The position numbers and the translations under genes are program-made. A model generated the notes under the pieces. It was not told the DNA's origin. It saw only the letters and a list, made by a program, of their open reading frames with translations, and did no database searches. A DNA stretch of 37,492 bases. It comes from an uncultured Clostridia bacterium. GTDB lineage: Bacteria > Bacillota > Clostridia > Lachnospirales > Anaerotignaceae. This document shows, in pieces, positions 1-8,425 of this stretch. Within the stretch, counting starts at the first letter, position 1. Every line of letters begins with the position of its first letter. The DNA lies in contig CAJUKL010000019.1 in assembly GCA_910587195.1 (NCBI GenBank), positions 1 to 37,492 on the forward strand. Reading direction: 5' to 3'.

Positions 1-60
1 TTACGAGGTCTAGGAAGCAGGAAGCCCATTGGCTTTAGACAATGGGTAGTTCACTCCGGT
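1..60 (+). mobile_element. Right end of an IS200/IS605-type (TnpB) element, truncated by window edge
   Basis: The first bases contain a hairpin with stem CCCATTG at 25-31, loop GCTTTAGA, and stem CAATGGG at 40-46, followed by GTAGTTCAC. This arrangement is typical of the right end of IS200/IS605-family elements that carry tnpB, where the 3' part of the omega (guide) RNA is also encoded. No tnpB coding sequence is visible because the window starts here. The exact element boundary cannot be set from the sequence, but it should fall just after the hairpin, around 47-60. The call rests on recognition of the motif and not on a comparison. Confidence 0.55.
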
Positions 61-120
61 GAAATGACAACAAACCACTATTAACTAAAATTTTTGTTCT
101 ATATGCAAAAAATAATTTTT

Positions 121-157
121 ATAATGCGTAAATTTATTTTACAAATTTACGCATTAT
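121..157 (-). terminator. Perfect 15-bp inverted repeat, terminator of the HD gene
   Basis: Positions 121-135 and 143-157 are perfect reverse complements with a 7-base loop. The right arm overlaps the stop codon of the minus-strand HD gene (147-149). AT-rich tracts flank both sides, so it could act in both directions. Confidence 0.7.
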
Positions 158-896
158 TTTTATATATCTCTTTTGCTGCCTGTATAAGCTGGTATTTTTC
201 ATTTTTGATATAGTGTTGTTTTACCGCATCAACAAGCAAGGTCAATATTTTTCCAATTTCCTTTCCTTGTGAAATATCCGCTTGTATCAAGTCGTAGCCT
301 GTAATAGCTAAATCCTTTTTTGAAAAACATTTACTTTTTTCTATTACTTCTGTCAATTTTTGCTCCAGTCTTTTAATTTTTTCCAGCTTTTGAGATTGTA
401 CAGTAGAAGATTGCGCTTTGATATCTGCCTTTTTGACTTCCAATAGCAATTTAAATTGTTCTTCCCCTAATTTATTAAGCCACCGTTTTACAGAAACCGC
501 TTTTGATGGAATTTCAGCATCATGATAAAAAATAAGTTGGCATACTGTTTCTATAGTACTATCTTCAAATTGTAATCTTTTTAATATTTTAAAAGCAATA
601 TCTTTACTCTTTTTTGGATGCCCATAAAAATGCCCAATTCCATTTTTATCTTGACTATAGCAAGCAGGTTTTCCAATATCATGAAACAACATAGTCAATT
701 TTAATAATATATTATCTGGTGCAAATGCAATACTATGTATGGTATGCTCCCATACGCTATAGCAATGGTTTGGATTATGTTGCTGCATTGCAATCATTGG
801 CTTGATTTCTGGAATAAAGCTAACAATTTCCTGTTGTTTTAAGGTTTTTAAGTCGCCAGATAAAAATTGTATCAATTTTTGTTTATCTGTAGTCAT
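147..896 (-). CDS. Stand-alone HD-domain protein resembling the C-terminal half of a CCA-adding enzyme
   Basis: This 249-residue protein carries an HD-superfamily metal-site pattern: H51, H72-D73 in FHDIGKP, H93, and H125-D126. The remainder, including the LAITGYDLI...QGKEIGKIL segment near residues 195-220, resembles the tail of Firmicute tRNA nucleotidyltransferases. The catalytic nucleotidyltransferase head is absent. It is probably a metal-dependent phosphohydrolase or phosphodiesterase; substrate unknown. The start overlaps the end of the upstream RlaP-like gene by 14 bases and has its own AAGGTG site inside that gene, so the two are likely translationally coupled. With a pol-beta nucleotidyltransferase next door, the pair may act together on RNA ends (inference). 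A generic HD phosphohydrolase remains possible. Confidence 0.85.
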   Translation of the reverse strand: MTTDKQKLIQFLSGDLKTLKQQEIVSFIPEIKPMIAMQQHNPNHCYSVWEHTIHSIAFAPDNILLKLTMLFHDIGKPACYSQDKNGIGHFYGHPKKSKDIAFKILKRLQFEDSTIETVCQLIFYHDAEIPSKAVSVKRWLNKLGEEQFKLLLEVKKADIKAQSSTVQSQKLEKIKRLEQKLTEVIEKSKCFSKKDLAITGYDLIQADISQGKEIGKILTLLVDAVKQHYIKNEKYQLIQAAKEIYKNNA

Positions 897-1911
897 TTTT
901 TATCACCTTTTCATTAATACTCATCACCAATTCTTCTACTTCTTTATCATTTGGCTTTTGGGGCAATGTTGTATGTTTGATGGCTTGTTCCATTTTATTT
1001 TGGTATACATCTACCATTTCAAAAAACTCACTTTGAAAGGTACCATCTTCCTTTTGATACTTTCCATTTCTAATATCCATCAGCAAGTCATGTTCTTTTT
1101 CTCTATAAGTGTTGATTTCCTGCTTTTCTAAAATATCAATACACATTAAATATAATCGAATTAAATGCATTGCATGTTTATTTAAGTGTGCATCATCTTT
1201 TTTATTATTTCTCCCATTTAATTTCGCATAGTCTTTTACAATATTATGCATTTCTGCCCACAAGCCTTTATAATCTCTTAAAGGATAATGCTTTAAGTGA
1301 ATATCCATATAAATTTCATTTTCTAAATTTTCTTTTTGGGAAGCATCTATATAAAGCTGAATAGAACCCTCTTTAAAATGTTGGTATCTTTGGTCAAAAC
1401 TATGCATTGCCGATTTTAAGGAATTTAAAATATGTTTTTCTTTTTCTGATTGGGGGTAGGAATCCCTTGCCAGCGCATTTTGGAGTCTACGTAATTGTGC
1501 ATCTGCATAACCTCCAAAAGAATGAATCGCTCTTTGTGACAAAAACAGTTTATTATTTTCTAAAAGTTGCTTTCCTTCTGGGGAAACATAAAAGTAATGT
1601 TCCTTTTTGCAGCCCAATAATTCAATACAATTTGGATTACAATTTAAAAGTAAAGAAATTAGTTTATTAAAAGCATAAATAACCGTATCTGTAGGAATAT
1701 CTATAACTTGTTCAAAGTGACTCATACCAATCAAATCAGATTTTCTATGCAAAGCACAGCCACGAATATCAATATCTGACCCTTCTACATTGGTACCATA
1801 TGCATAGCTTCCTCCTAAAGTAATAAACATTATTTTATCTTTTAGATGTTCATTTGTTCTCAAAAAATCATAGTTTGATTTTTGCAAAGATTTTTTTATT
1901 TGTTCTATCAT
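883..1911 (-). CDS. Pol-beta superfamily nucleotidyltransferase, RlaP type (PF10127-like)
   Basis: This 342-residue protein has the nucleotidyltransferase signature GGSYAYGT at 33-40 followed by SDIDIRG, with D46 and D48 as the likely metal-binding pair. The GGS...DxD core followed by a long helical tail fits the family once called YcgL/DUF and later RlaP (RNA-ligase-associated pol-beta), which is linked by gene neighbourhood to RNA repair ligases. It forms an overlapping pair with the HD gene downstream. An rtcB gene lies 6.6 kb away. A hairpin terminator lies just upstream (1936-1959) and I see no promoter between that hairpin and the start, so expression may depend on read-through from the hemerythrin gene. 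The ribosome site (GAGAAAG) is weak. The exact nucleotide and RNA substrates are unknown. Confidence 0.82.
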   Translation of the reverse strand: MIEQIKKSLQKSNYDFLRTNEHLKDKIMFITLGGSYAYGTNVEGSDIDIRGCALHRKSDLIGMSHFEQVIDIPTDTVIYAFNKLISLLLNCNPNCIELLGCKKEHYFYVSPEGKQLLENNKLFLSQRAIHSFGGYADAQLRRLQNALARDSYPQSEKEKHILNSLKSAMHSFDQRYQHFKEGSIQLYIDASQKENLENEIYMDIHLKHYPLRDYKGLWAEMHNIVKDYAKLNGRNNKKDDAHLNKHAMHLIRLYLMCIDILEKQEINTYREKEHDLLMDIRNGKYQKEDGTFQSEFFEMVDVYQNKMEQAIKHTTLPQKPNDKEVEELVMSINEKVIKNDYR

Positions 1912-1935
1912 TTTTTCACTTTCTCTCTATAAAGG

Positions 1936-1959
1936 AAAGAGGGGAAAATTCCCCTCTTT
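1936..1959 (-). terminator. Hairpin between the hemerythrin-receiver gene and the RlaP gene
   Basis: Arms AAAGAGGGG and CCCCTCTTT enclose a short A/T loop, just after the stop of the minus-strand hemerythrin gene. On the minus strand it is followed by a T-rich run. It may terminate or only attenuate, because the next gene starts 24 bases later with no clear promoter. Confidence 0.7.
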
Positions 1960-1962
1960 GGC

Positions 1963-3873
1963 TTATATTCCATAAAATATTAGACTTTTTCGTTTTTCAA
2001 AATATAAATCAATTTTTTGTTTAATATCTGCTGGTTTTAAATATTTTGATAAATAACCTTCTGGTTTTAAAGCAATTACTTTTCTAACACTTTCTTGGTC
2101 TGTCTTACTTGTCAAAAAAATAACAGGAATATCTGCAAATTCTTCTTCGGAACGAAGCATTTCCAATACACGCCTTCCATCACAAATTGGCATTTCATAG
2201 TCCAATAAAACTAAATCTGGCTTATCTAGTGTAATGGAACGAATTGCAGACAAAGCAGATTTTACTAACACTACTTCATAATCTTCGTTTAATAACTCTT
2301 TAATACCTTGTCGTATGGTAAGAGAATCATCTACCACAAGAACTTTTGGTTTTATCCTTGCTTGTTTTTCACTTTCTTTTTTTTCTGTTAAATATTTTTC
2401 TACTTCTTCCATTGCATTGCTTGTGTTAATTGGATTGGAAATTTTTTCTTTTTCCTGTTCTCTTTTATTGACAAAATATTTTTCAAATTCCACCATAATG
2501 TTATTGATGTCAATTGATTTTAGAGCACTTCCTTCTTCCTTTGCTTTTTTTTCTGTAAAGTACTTTTCAATTTCTGCCATAATGCTATTAACATTTCCTG
2601 GATTTGCTTTTTTCTCTTGTTCTTTTTTTTCTGTAAAATATTTTTCAATTTCCGCAATAATGCCATTTACTTCAATAGGTTTTATAGGTGATTCCTTTTT
2701 ATTTACTTTTTGATTAGTAAAATAATTCCCAACCCTATCCATGGCTGTATTAATTTCCATTGGTCTGGAAACTTCTGCATTTTCCGCAGCATCTCTTTCC
2801 ATAAAATATTTTTCTACTTCTTCCATTGCCATATTTTTTTTGGTGGATTTTGCTGTCTTTTTCTTTTCTTCTCTTTTGTGTTCTAATTTTTTATCTTCTT
2901 GTCTTTGTTGTTCTTCTGCAAGATATTTTTCCACCTTGCTGACTGCTTGTTTTGTATCAACTGGAGTAACAGAACTGTCCTCTAACAAGTGCGGTGCAAT
3001 GACACAATAGGAAAAATAACCAGCACCTGTATCAAATAACAAGCTGAGTTGTAGTTTTTCCTTTTCAAACACCTTTTGAAATTGTTCATAGGTTAATAAA
3101 TTTTCTTCTTTCATTTCATATAATTCTGCTGAAGGAAAATATTTCATAACACGCCCCACAAACTGTTGAGAAGTATATCTTGTAGCATTTATCAACATTG
3201 TATCTAGCTTGTTTGATTTTATTCCCATAATTTTTCCAACGGTGTTAATCAATAACTGTTCTTCAAAAACTAAAAAAATTTCCCATTTTTTATCGTCCTC
3301 TCTGGTATTATAAACTAAACGATAATAAATTCCTTTTCCAAATCTTTCTCCGCGATAGGTTTCACTGATAATGTGAGATTCCAAATGAAACATATTATAT
3401 AAAAGTTGAATAATATTTTTTCCAATCGCTGTATGCTCTTTGTTTGATAAACGGCTTGACCATCTGCTGGATTGATCTTCCCGTATAGCCATGTCTTCTG
3501 TTAAGGTATGTCCAATAAGCCACCCTGCACAGACACCCAAAAAATGGTCTACAGAAATTGGAGAATAATTGGTTAATTTTAGTTCTTGCTCCAATGCTGG
3601 AAGTGTATTTTCTCGAAACCCATCATGTATATGTTTATGGGTTTCAAAATCTTTGTAGCCAATGGATTGCATATAATTTTCTTCATCTTTAAAATGTTTT
3701 ACAGTATGTTCTTTAAAATATTTTACACCTTCTTGACATGCCCATTGGCTCTTTTTTTCTTCTCCACCAAATGCGAATAGCTTATTGATAATCTTAAAAA
3801 GTCTTTGATGTTCTTTATCAATAATATCAACACCGACATTATATTTTTCATCCCATACTAAATGATTATCCAT
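1963..3873 (-). CDS. Hemerythrin - middle domain - seven-repeat linker - response-regulator receiver fusion
   Basis: This 636-residue soluble protein starts with a bacteriohemerythrin domain retaining all seven diiron ligands: H22, H60 and E64 (HFKDE), H79 and H83 (HKHIH), H122 and D127 (HTLTED). It should bind O2 or sense oxygen/NO. Residues about 135-300 form a mixed domain faintly like the CheX/FliY class; I do not assign it. Residues about 304-505 hold seven copies of a roughly 27-residue unit with core EIEKYFTEKKEQEK. The C-terminus is a canonical receiver (VVDDS near 511; phospho-acceptor Asp about 558 in LLDYEMP; later T and K). No DNA-binding output is present, so it may relay phosphate or act as a scaffold. 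The ribosome site is GGGGAGGA. It lies downstream of the sensor kinase/binding-protein pair but is separated from it by 377 bp. Confidence 0.88.
   Translation of the reverse strand: MDNHLVWDEKYNVGVDIIDKEHQRLFKIINKLFAFGGEEKKSQWACQEGVKYFKEHTVKHFKDEENYMQSIGYKDFETHKHIHDGFRENTLPALEQELKLTNYSPISVDHFLGVCAGWLIGHTLTEDMAIREDQSSRWSSRLSNKEHTAIGKNIIQLLYNMFHLESHIISETYRGERFGKGIYYRLVYNTREDDKKWEIFLVFEEQLLINTVGKIMGIKSNKLDTMLINATRYTSQQFVGRVMKYFPSAELYEMKEENLLTYEQFQKVFEKEKLQLSLLFDTGAGYFSYCVIAPHLLEDSSVTPVDTKQAVSKVEKYLAEEQQRQEDKKLEHKREEKKKTAKSTKKNMAMEEVEKYFMERDAAENAEVSRPMEINTAMDRVGNYFTNQKVNKKESPIKPIEVNGIIAEIEKYFTEKKEQEKKANPGNVNSIMAEIEKYFTEKKAKEEGSALKSIDINNIMVEFEKYFVNKREQEKEKISNPINTSNAMEEVEKYLTEKKESEKQARIKPKVLVVDDSLTIRQGIKELLNEDYEVVLVKSALSAIRSITLDKPDLVLLDYEMPICDGRRVLEMLRSEEEFADIPVIFLTSKTDQESVRKVIALKPEGYLSKYLKPADIKQKIDLYFEKRKSLIFYGI
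2359..2964 (-). repeat. Seven degenerate in-frame repeats encoding EIEKYFTEKK units
   Basis: This section encodes VEKYLAEE, VEKYFMER, VGNYFTNQ, IEKYFTEK, IEKYFTEK, FEKYFVNK and VEKYLTEK, spaced about 26-40 residues apart. Each core is preceded by an N/T-[IA]-M-like turn and followed by a charged run. The predicted structure is amphipathic helix. Two adjacent units (IEKYFTEKK) are the most alike, as expected of recent duplication. Confidence 0.85.
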
Positions 3874-4250
3874 GATAAAATCCTCCCCCTTACTACAAGT
3901 CTGCTTTTTTGTAAAAAATTTTTTCTTTTGTTTGTTCTTTTTTTATTCACTTTAGATTCATCTCTTTTGTCTTTACTATACTTTTTACAAAAACAATTTT
4001 TCACGCATTTTTTTTGTATTTTTCCATTTTTTGATACAATTTAAACAGTTTTTACGATAACATAAATGAAAACTTTGTTGATTTTTGCCTTTTTTTCACA
4101 AAGCAAAGTATTTTGCAAAAAGTATATCATTTTGCAAATAGTTTTCAGGTCACCTCTTTTTACCATATTCGAGCCTTTTATAAATATATTAAAATAAAAG
4201 CACACAAAAAGCAAGAGATAGATTAGAGTTTATTCAAATTTTTTAATCTT
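3874..4250. other. 377-bp AT-rich intergenic region upstream of the hemerythrin-receiver gene
   Basis: It contains no supportable gene. It holds a candidate promoter and a pair of direct repeats (separate entry). Beyond that it is A/T-rich sequence that would form a leader of about 240 bases ahead of the hemerythrin start at 3873. No clear terminator is visible for the solute-binding-protein gene that ends at 4251. Confidence 0.6.
4110..4148 (-). promoter_or_regulatory. Candidate promoter with flanking ATTTTGCAAA direct repeats
   Basis: On the minus strand, CTGAAA (4143-4148) and TATACT (4121-4126) are separated by 16 bases. The 10-mer ATTTTGCAAA (plus-strand reading) occurs at 4110-4119 and 4129-4138, on either side of the -10 box and 19 bp apart. 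It could be an operator controlling the hemerythrin-receiver gene. The -35 box is weak. Confidence 0.35.
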
Positions 4251-5549
4251 CTAATTTTTTGTCAATGCTTGCTCTTGCAATTTGTCAAACTCTTGCATAC
4301 ATTCCTCTACTGTAGCCCCACTTAATAATTTTCTTACAATCATACAAGTATTTCCCCATTGTTCTACATTCATCCCAGCATTAGAACCCAAAACATAGAT
4401 ATTTTGTTTAATTTTATCCTGCAATGGTTTTAAGGCAGGAACACATTCTACTTCAACATTTTTGGAAGGAGAAATGACTTTATTGGTTTCTGCATAAAGT
4501 TGAAGGGCTTCATCAGAAAGTATCCTATCTAAAACTTTTAGTGTATCTTCAAAATGTTCTGCATTTTGATTTACACCATAACCAGTCATAGATACGATTG
4601 GCATTTGTCCTAATTTGCTTGGAAATCCAATCACTTGCATTTCAAAATCTGGGTTTCCATAAGCTGTTTCTGTATTTGCTGCACCCCAATATGCCATGAC
4701 AATGGGCGTTTTTTGTGCCAAAAAATCAGGGCCTTCTCCTTCAATGGCTTCTGAAACATATGCTTTTTGTGCATCAATATAACCATTATCCATAAGCTGT
4801 TTTAAAAATGTAAAGCCTGGACGCATATAATCACTATATTTTTTTTCGCCAGCATTTAAGGCTTGTATTTCTGCTTGTGTATTGCCGCCATTATATAAGT
4901 CTGCATAGGCTTGTGCAAATACAAAATTTTCTAGCCACCAACGATTTGCACCAACGGGTGTATGAATACCATTTTGCTGAAATACCTCACAACATTCTAA
5001 AAATTCTTCTGGTGTATTGGGTAAAGCTAAATCATATTTGTCAAACATATCTTTATTGACAAATAAACCATTTACTACAATTTCTTGTGGAATGGCTACC
5101 AATTTTCCATCCACAGTATTTGCTACTTTTACAACTTCTCTTAAATTTTTTGCACTTTCTATGCCAGATAAATCTGCTAAAATTCCTTCGGAACCTAATA
5201 TCTGTATTGTATCTGGGTTCAATAAATACCAGTCATCCATATTATTCCTTGCTCTATCCAAACAAACATCATCATAGGTTTTTTCTTGATAATTTTCTGC
5301 TGTATAAGTTCTGTATTCTACAATAAAATCTAATTCCTTTTCTGCCATAGCTATGGTTACGTCAAAAGCACTTCTTGCAACATTATCAAAATCTGGATTT
5401 GTTTTTTCCATAGGGCCAAATAAATTAATTATTTTTTTCTCTTGTTGTTCTGCTGTAATCAAATTTTTTGATTGTTCTTTGCTGCAAGCAGTTATGGCAA
5501 ACAAAAAAAGGGTTGCTATCAATATTGTAATGATTTTTTTATTTTTCAT
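4251..5549 (-). CDS. Extracellular solute-binding lipoprotein (ABC sugar-binding, family 1 type)
   Basis: The start is the ATG giving MKNKK, because a good AGGAAC ribosome site lies 8 bases upstream; an earlier in-frame ATG has none. The protein has a short charged N-terminus, a hydrophobic segment and a lipobox (FAITAC), so it is a lipoprotein anchored outside the membrane. The body has the fold pattern of family-1 sugar-binding proteins, with an ANTVDGKLVAIPQE segment, the MTGYGVNQNAE region and a KLGQMPIVSM stretch. No permease or ATPase genes are adjacent. Instead the start codon overlaps the stop of a hybrid sensor kinase by 11 bases, so the protein probably serves signal reception, handing ligand or bound state to that kinase (inference). 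The ligand is unknown. Confidence 0.87.
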   Translation of the reverse strand: MKNKKIITILIATLFLFAITACSKEQSKNLITAEQQEKKIINLFGPMEKTNPDFDNVARSAFDVTIAMAEKELDFIVEYRTYTAENYQEKTYDDVCLDRARNNMDDWYLLNPDTIQILGSEGILADLSGIESAKNLREVVKVANTVDGKLVAIPQEIVVNGLFVNKDMFDKYDLALPNTPEEFLECCEVFQQNGIHTPVGANRWWLENFVFAQAYADLYNGGNTQAEIQALNAGEKKYSDYMRPGFTFLKQLMDNGYIDAQKAYVSEAIEGEGPDFLAQKTPIVMAYWGAANTETAYGNPDFEMQVIGFPSKLGQMPIVSMTGYGVNQNAEHFEDTLKVLDRILSDEALQLYAETNKVISPSKNVEVECVPALKPLQDKIKQNIYVLGSNAGMNVEQWGNTCMIVRKLLSGATVEECMQEFDKLQEQALTKN

Positions 5550-8073
5550 TTTTTTGTTCCTTTCTTGCAATACATTCTTTTAATGTTTTTTTCAATAATT
5601 CTATTTCTATGGGCTTTGCAATGTGAGCCGTCATACCCGCTTCCAATGCTTCCTTTTCATCTTCTGCAAAAGCATTTGCTGTCATTGCTATAATGGGTAT
5701 TGTTTTTGCATCTTTTCTTTTTAACATTCGAATTTTTTTTGTTGCATCATATCCATTCATAGTTGGCATTTGTACGTCCATTAAAATCGCATCAAATTCC
5801 TTTTCGGCTGCTTTGCAAAACCGTTCTATGGCTAACTGTCCATTGGCTACTATCTCGCAACTTGCTCCTTCCATTTCTAAAATTTCTTCTAAAATTTCGG
5901 CATTAATTTCATTATCTTCCGCTGCAAGAAAATGATACCCTTTTAAACTGTCTATATTTTGCACAGATTTTCTTTTTTCCAAAATTTCCATCATTTTTTC
6001 TTTGCAGGCAGATACTAAAAATGGCTTTGTTAATATACCTACTTTTTCCATACAAGGAGCCACTTCGTTTTTATCATGTTCTGTCAAAAGCAAAATGGGA
6101 ACATCAGATTTTTCCCTTATTTTTTTTGCAATTTCTAGGCTCTCTGTCCTATCCCAATCTAACAAAATCATATGATACTCTGTTTTAGCAAGTGCTTCTT
6201 CTGGATTATCTGCAATCGTAAGAAAAAGCATTTTATCCTCCATCAGTTTTTGAATAACCTGACCATCTTCTTGTTTTCCGATAAACAAGACACGAGAAAT
6301 TCCATTTTTTTGCCAAAATTGTTTTTCTATCTGCCCTTCTGGAATACGAAACTCAAGTTCTACTCTAAAAAGGCTTCCTTGTCCTACTTCGCTAAAGACT
6401 TCTATATTTCCCCCCATTAACTCTACCAAATTTTTTGTGATTGCCATACCAAGCCCTGTACCTTGCACTTTATTGGTTGTACTATTTTCTGCTCTTGTAA
6501 AAGCATCAAATATTGTTTCAAGATATTCTGATGTCATGCCATAACCATTATCTTCTACTTCGATTCTAAGGGCTGCATATGGAGTGGAGCGTTGTTTTAA
6601 ACCAATCACACGAAACCAGATTTCACCATTTTCCTGCGTATATTTTACAGCATTAGAAAGAAGGTTAATCAATATTTGATTCACTCTTGTTTTATCTCCT
6701 ATAAAATCTTCTTGCTTGATTTCTGTTACTTCCACATGAAAACTTTGATTTTTTGCTTTTGCCATCGGGCGAATCATTGCATCTACAGAAGTTATTAAAT
6801 CATGTAAAGTAAATTCTTCAAAATTTAACACTACTTTTCCACTTTCAATTTTAGAAACATCTAAAATATCATTAATTAAGTGCAATAAATGCTGTCCAGA
6901 TGCCATAATTTTTTGAGTATATTCTCTTACTTTTATTGGATTTTCTGCATCCATTGAAAGAAGTGTTGTAAATCCAAGTACAGCATTCATGGGAGTGCGA
7001 ATGTCATGGGACATATTGGAAAGAAACATTGTTTTAGAATAATTTGCTTGTTGTGCTGCTTGTAAGGCTTCCGCCAGTTGCTGATTGTGTATTTTTCTTT
7101 CGGCTTCTCTTTCCTTTCTGATTCTAAATTGTTGTCTTTGATTCAAATAATACAACATACAGCAAAGGAAAAATGCAACCAACATGACTAAAACAACTAT
7201 TGAAATATTTTGATTTACAGTTTTTCCTTCCTGCTGAATTGCTTCAATGGGAACATAGCCAATTAAATAAATGGCACCATTGTTCATTGACCACATATAA
7301 TTTAGGGCACTTTTTTGTCGAATATCATGATAAAACAATATATTTTTTCCGTTTTTAATACATTCTAATACTTCATTTCGCAGACCTTCCTCTAAAATAT
7401 TATTAGCACGGAAAAAATCTTCTAAATCCAGATGTCCTGCATCTCTTTGTCCCATTCCTTTAGGCTTTAACACTAACCTTTCTGTTTTAGCATCCATAAT
7501 ATAAAGCATTGCTTTTCCGTTATAAAATCCGTTTGGAAGTGATTTATCAAAAGAGTCATAAACATATTCGATATATAATGTTGCTATGTTTTGTCCCTCT
7601 TTTATGACTGGACATTTCATAGTATAGGCCCATGTTCCCATATAATTAAGATAAGATTCTGAGATAGGCAAACCATTTACTGTTTTTTCAAAAGAAAAAT
7701 CTAATTCTTCTTCTGAAAACACTTCCCCTTGATTAGAAATCCCCTCTGTTTTTCCTGCTAAAATAAGTGACATTTTTACCATTGTTTCATTTTTATGATA
7801 AGAACGAATAAATTGTTCTGGGTTTTCTATTGTGGCAATTTCTTGTGCAATCAATTTTTGAAATTCTGCTTCTTTGGTTAGGATTGCTTCAATCGTGCCT
7901 TTCATTAAATCCAAGCTTTCGCTTAAATTTTGAATTGCTGAATGAGACATTTCAACAGATACTTTTCGTGACACTGAAAATACAACTGTTCCTAAAATAC
8001 AAAAAACAAATATAATAGAAAAAAGTAAAGGAATTCCTCTATCTTTTTTATTTTTGTGTTGTGTTTTTTTCAT
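5539..8073 (-). CDS. Hybrid sensor histidine kinase with two receiver domains
   Basis: This 844-residue membrane protein has a first transmembrane helix at about 14-34, an extracytoplasmic sensor of about 255 residues, and a second helix at about 290-310. The HisKA box follows, with phospho-acceptor H356 in MSHDIRTPMNAVLGF. The ATPase domain shows NLLSNAVKYT (N box), DNGYGM (G1) and GTGLGMAI (G2). Two receivers follow: the first keeps LLDWD but lacks the usual acidic N-terminal pair and may be degenerate; the second is canonical (AEDNEIN, D766 in LMDVQMPTMNGYDA, then AMTANA and the AKP lysine). There is no separate output regulator nearby. Its 3' end overlaps the solute-binding-protein gene, so the two are co-translated. 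It has a strong promoter 110-145 bp upstream. Confidence 0.93.
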   Translation of the reverse strand: MKKTQHKNKKDRGIPLLFSIIFVFCILGTVVFSVSRKVSVEMSHSAIQNLSESLDLMKGTIEAILTKEAEFQKLIAQEIATIENPEQFIRSYHKNETMVKMSLILAGKTEGISNQGEVFSEEELDFSFEKTVNGLPISESYLNYMGTWAYTMKCPVIKEGQNIATLYIEYVYDSFDKSLPNGFYNGKAMLYIMDAKTERLVLKPKGMGQRDAGHLDLEDFFRANNILEEGLRNEVLECIKNGKNILFYHDIRQKSALNYMWSMNNGAIYLIGYVPIEAIQQEGKTVNQNISIVVLVMLVAFFLCCMLYYLNQRQQFRIRKEREAERKIHNQQLAEALQAAQQANYSKTMFLSNMSHDIRTPMNAVLGFTTLLSMDAENPIKVREYTQKIMASGQHLLHLINDILDVSKIESGKVVLNFEEFTLHDLITSVDAMIRPMAKAKNQSFHVEVTEIKQEDFIGDKTRVNQILINLLSNAVKYTQENGEIWFRVIGLKQRSTPYAALRIEVEDNGYGMTSEYLETIFDAFTRAENSTTNKVQGTGLGMAITKNLVELMGGNIEVFSEVGQGSLFRVELEFRIPEGQIEKQFWQKNGISRVLFIGKQEDGQVIQKLMEDKMLFLTIADNPEEALAKTEYHMILLDWDRTESLEIAKKIREKSDVPILLLTEHDKNEVAPCMEKVGILTKPFLVSACKEKMMEILEKRKSVQNIDSLKGYHFLAAEDNEINAEILEEILEMEGASCEIVANGQLAIERFCKAAEKEFDAILMDVQMPTMNGYDATKKIRMLKRKDAKTIPIIAMTANAFAEDEKEALEAGMTAHIAKPIEIELLKKTLKECIARKEQKNEK

Positions 8074-8188
8074 TCTTCCTCTCCGTTTCTATTGTTATAT
8101 CCTAAAAAATGCACATTGACACTGAAATTTCCACATGATTATCCTTTGTACTTTTAAAAGTTTATAAAAACCCCATTATAATGTTTTT

Positions 8189-8218
8189 ATTATACCTCCT
8201 ATATTCTTTTTATGTCAA
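8189..8218 (-). promoter_or_regulatory. Sigma-A promoter of the hybrid kinase/binding-protein operon
   Basis: On the minus strand TTGACA (8213-8218) is followed after 18 bases by TATAAT (8189-8194). Transcription would start near 8182 and give a leader of about 110 bases. The kinase ATG is preceded by GGAGAGGA. Confidence 0.75.
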
Positions 8219-8344
8219 TATAGTTGCTATATTTCTATCATATGTTGTATCTTTCCTATTTGGAATAAAAAAAATAAAGTTTTTCCCAAATTTAGGAGTG
8301 TCCATAAAAAGTATTTTTAAAAAGTAGTTTTTATTTCTGTTTGT

Positions 8345-8425
8345 CATCAGGAAAACGAAGTTTTCCATAAAAGTTTTGCCTCGCTTTTTCAAAAGCGAGT
8401 GAGGTTTGGAGCAAAGCTCCAAGAT
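8345..8425 (+). repeat. Variant copy of the hairpin-mosaic repeat
   Basis: Three consecutive hairpins match modules seen elsewhere in the window but with altered stems: GGAAAAC-GAA-GTTTTCC (8350-8366), CTCGCTTTT-TC-AAAAGCGAG (8380-8399) and TTGGAGC-AAA-GCTCCAA (8406-8422). Loops match the other copies while both stem arms differ together. It lies between the two divergent promoters of the kinase and rtcB. No gene is supported in 8074-8554. Confidence 0.75.

Noticed and set aside
2315..3010. Long Ser/Phe-rich frames opposite the hemerythrin-receiver gene
   Set aside because: They are antisense shadows of the EKYFTEKK repeat section, giving repeated SFFSVKYFS strings by complementarity.
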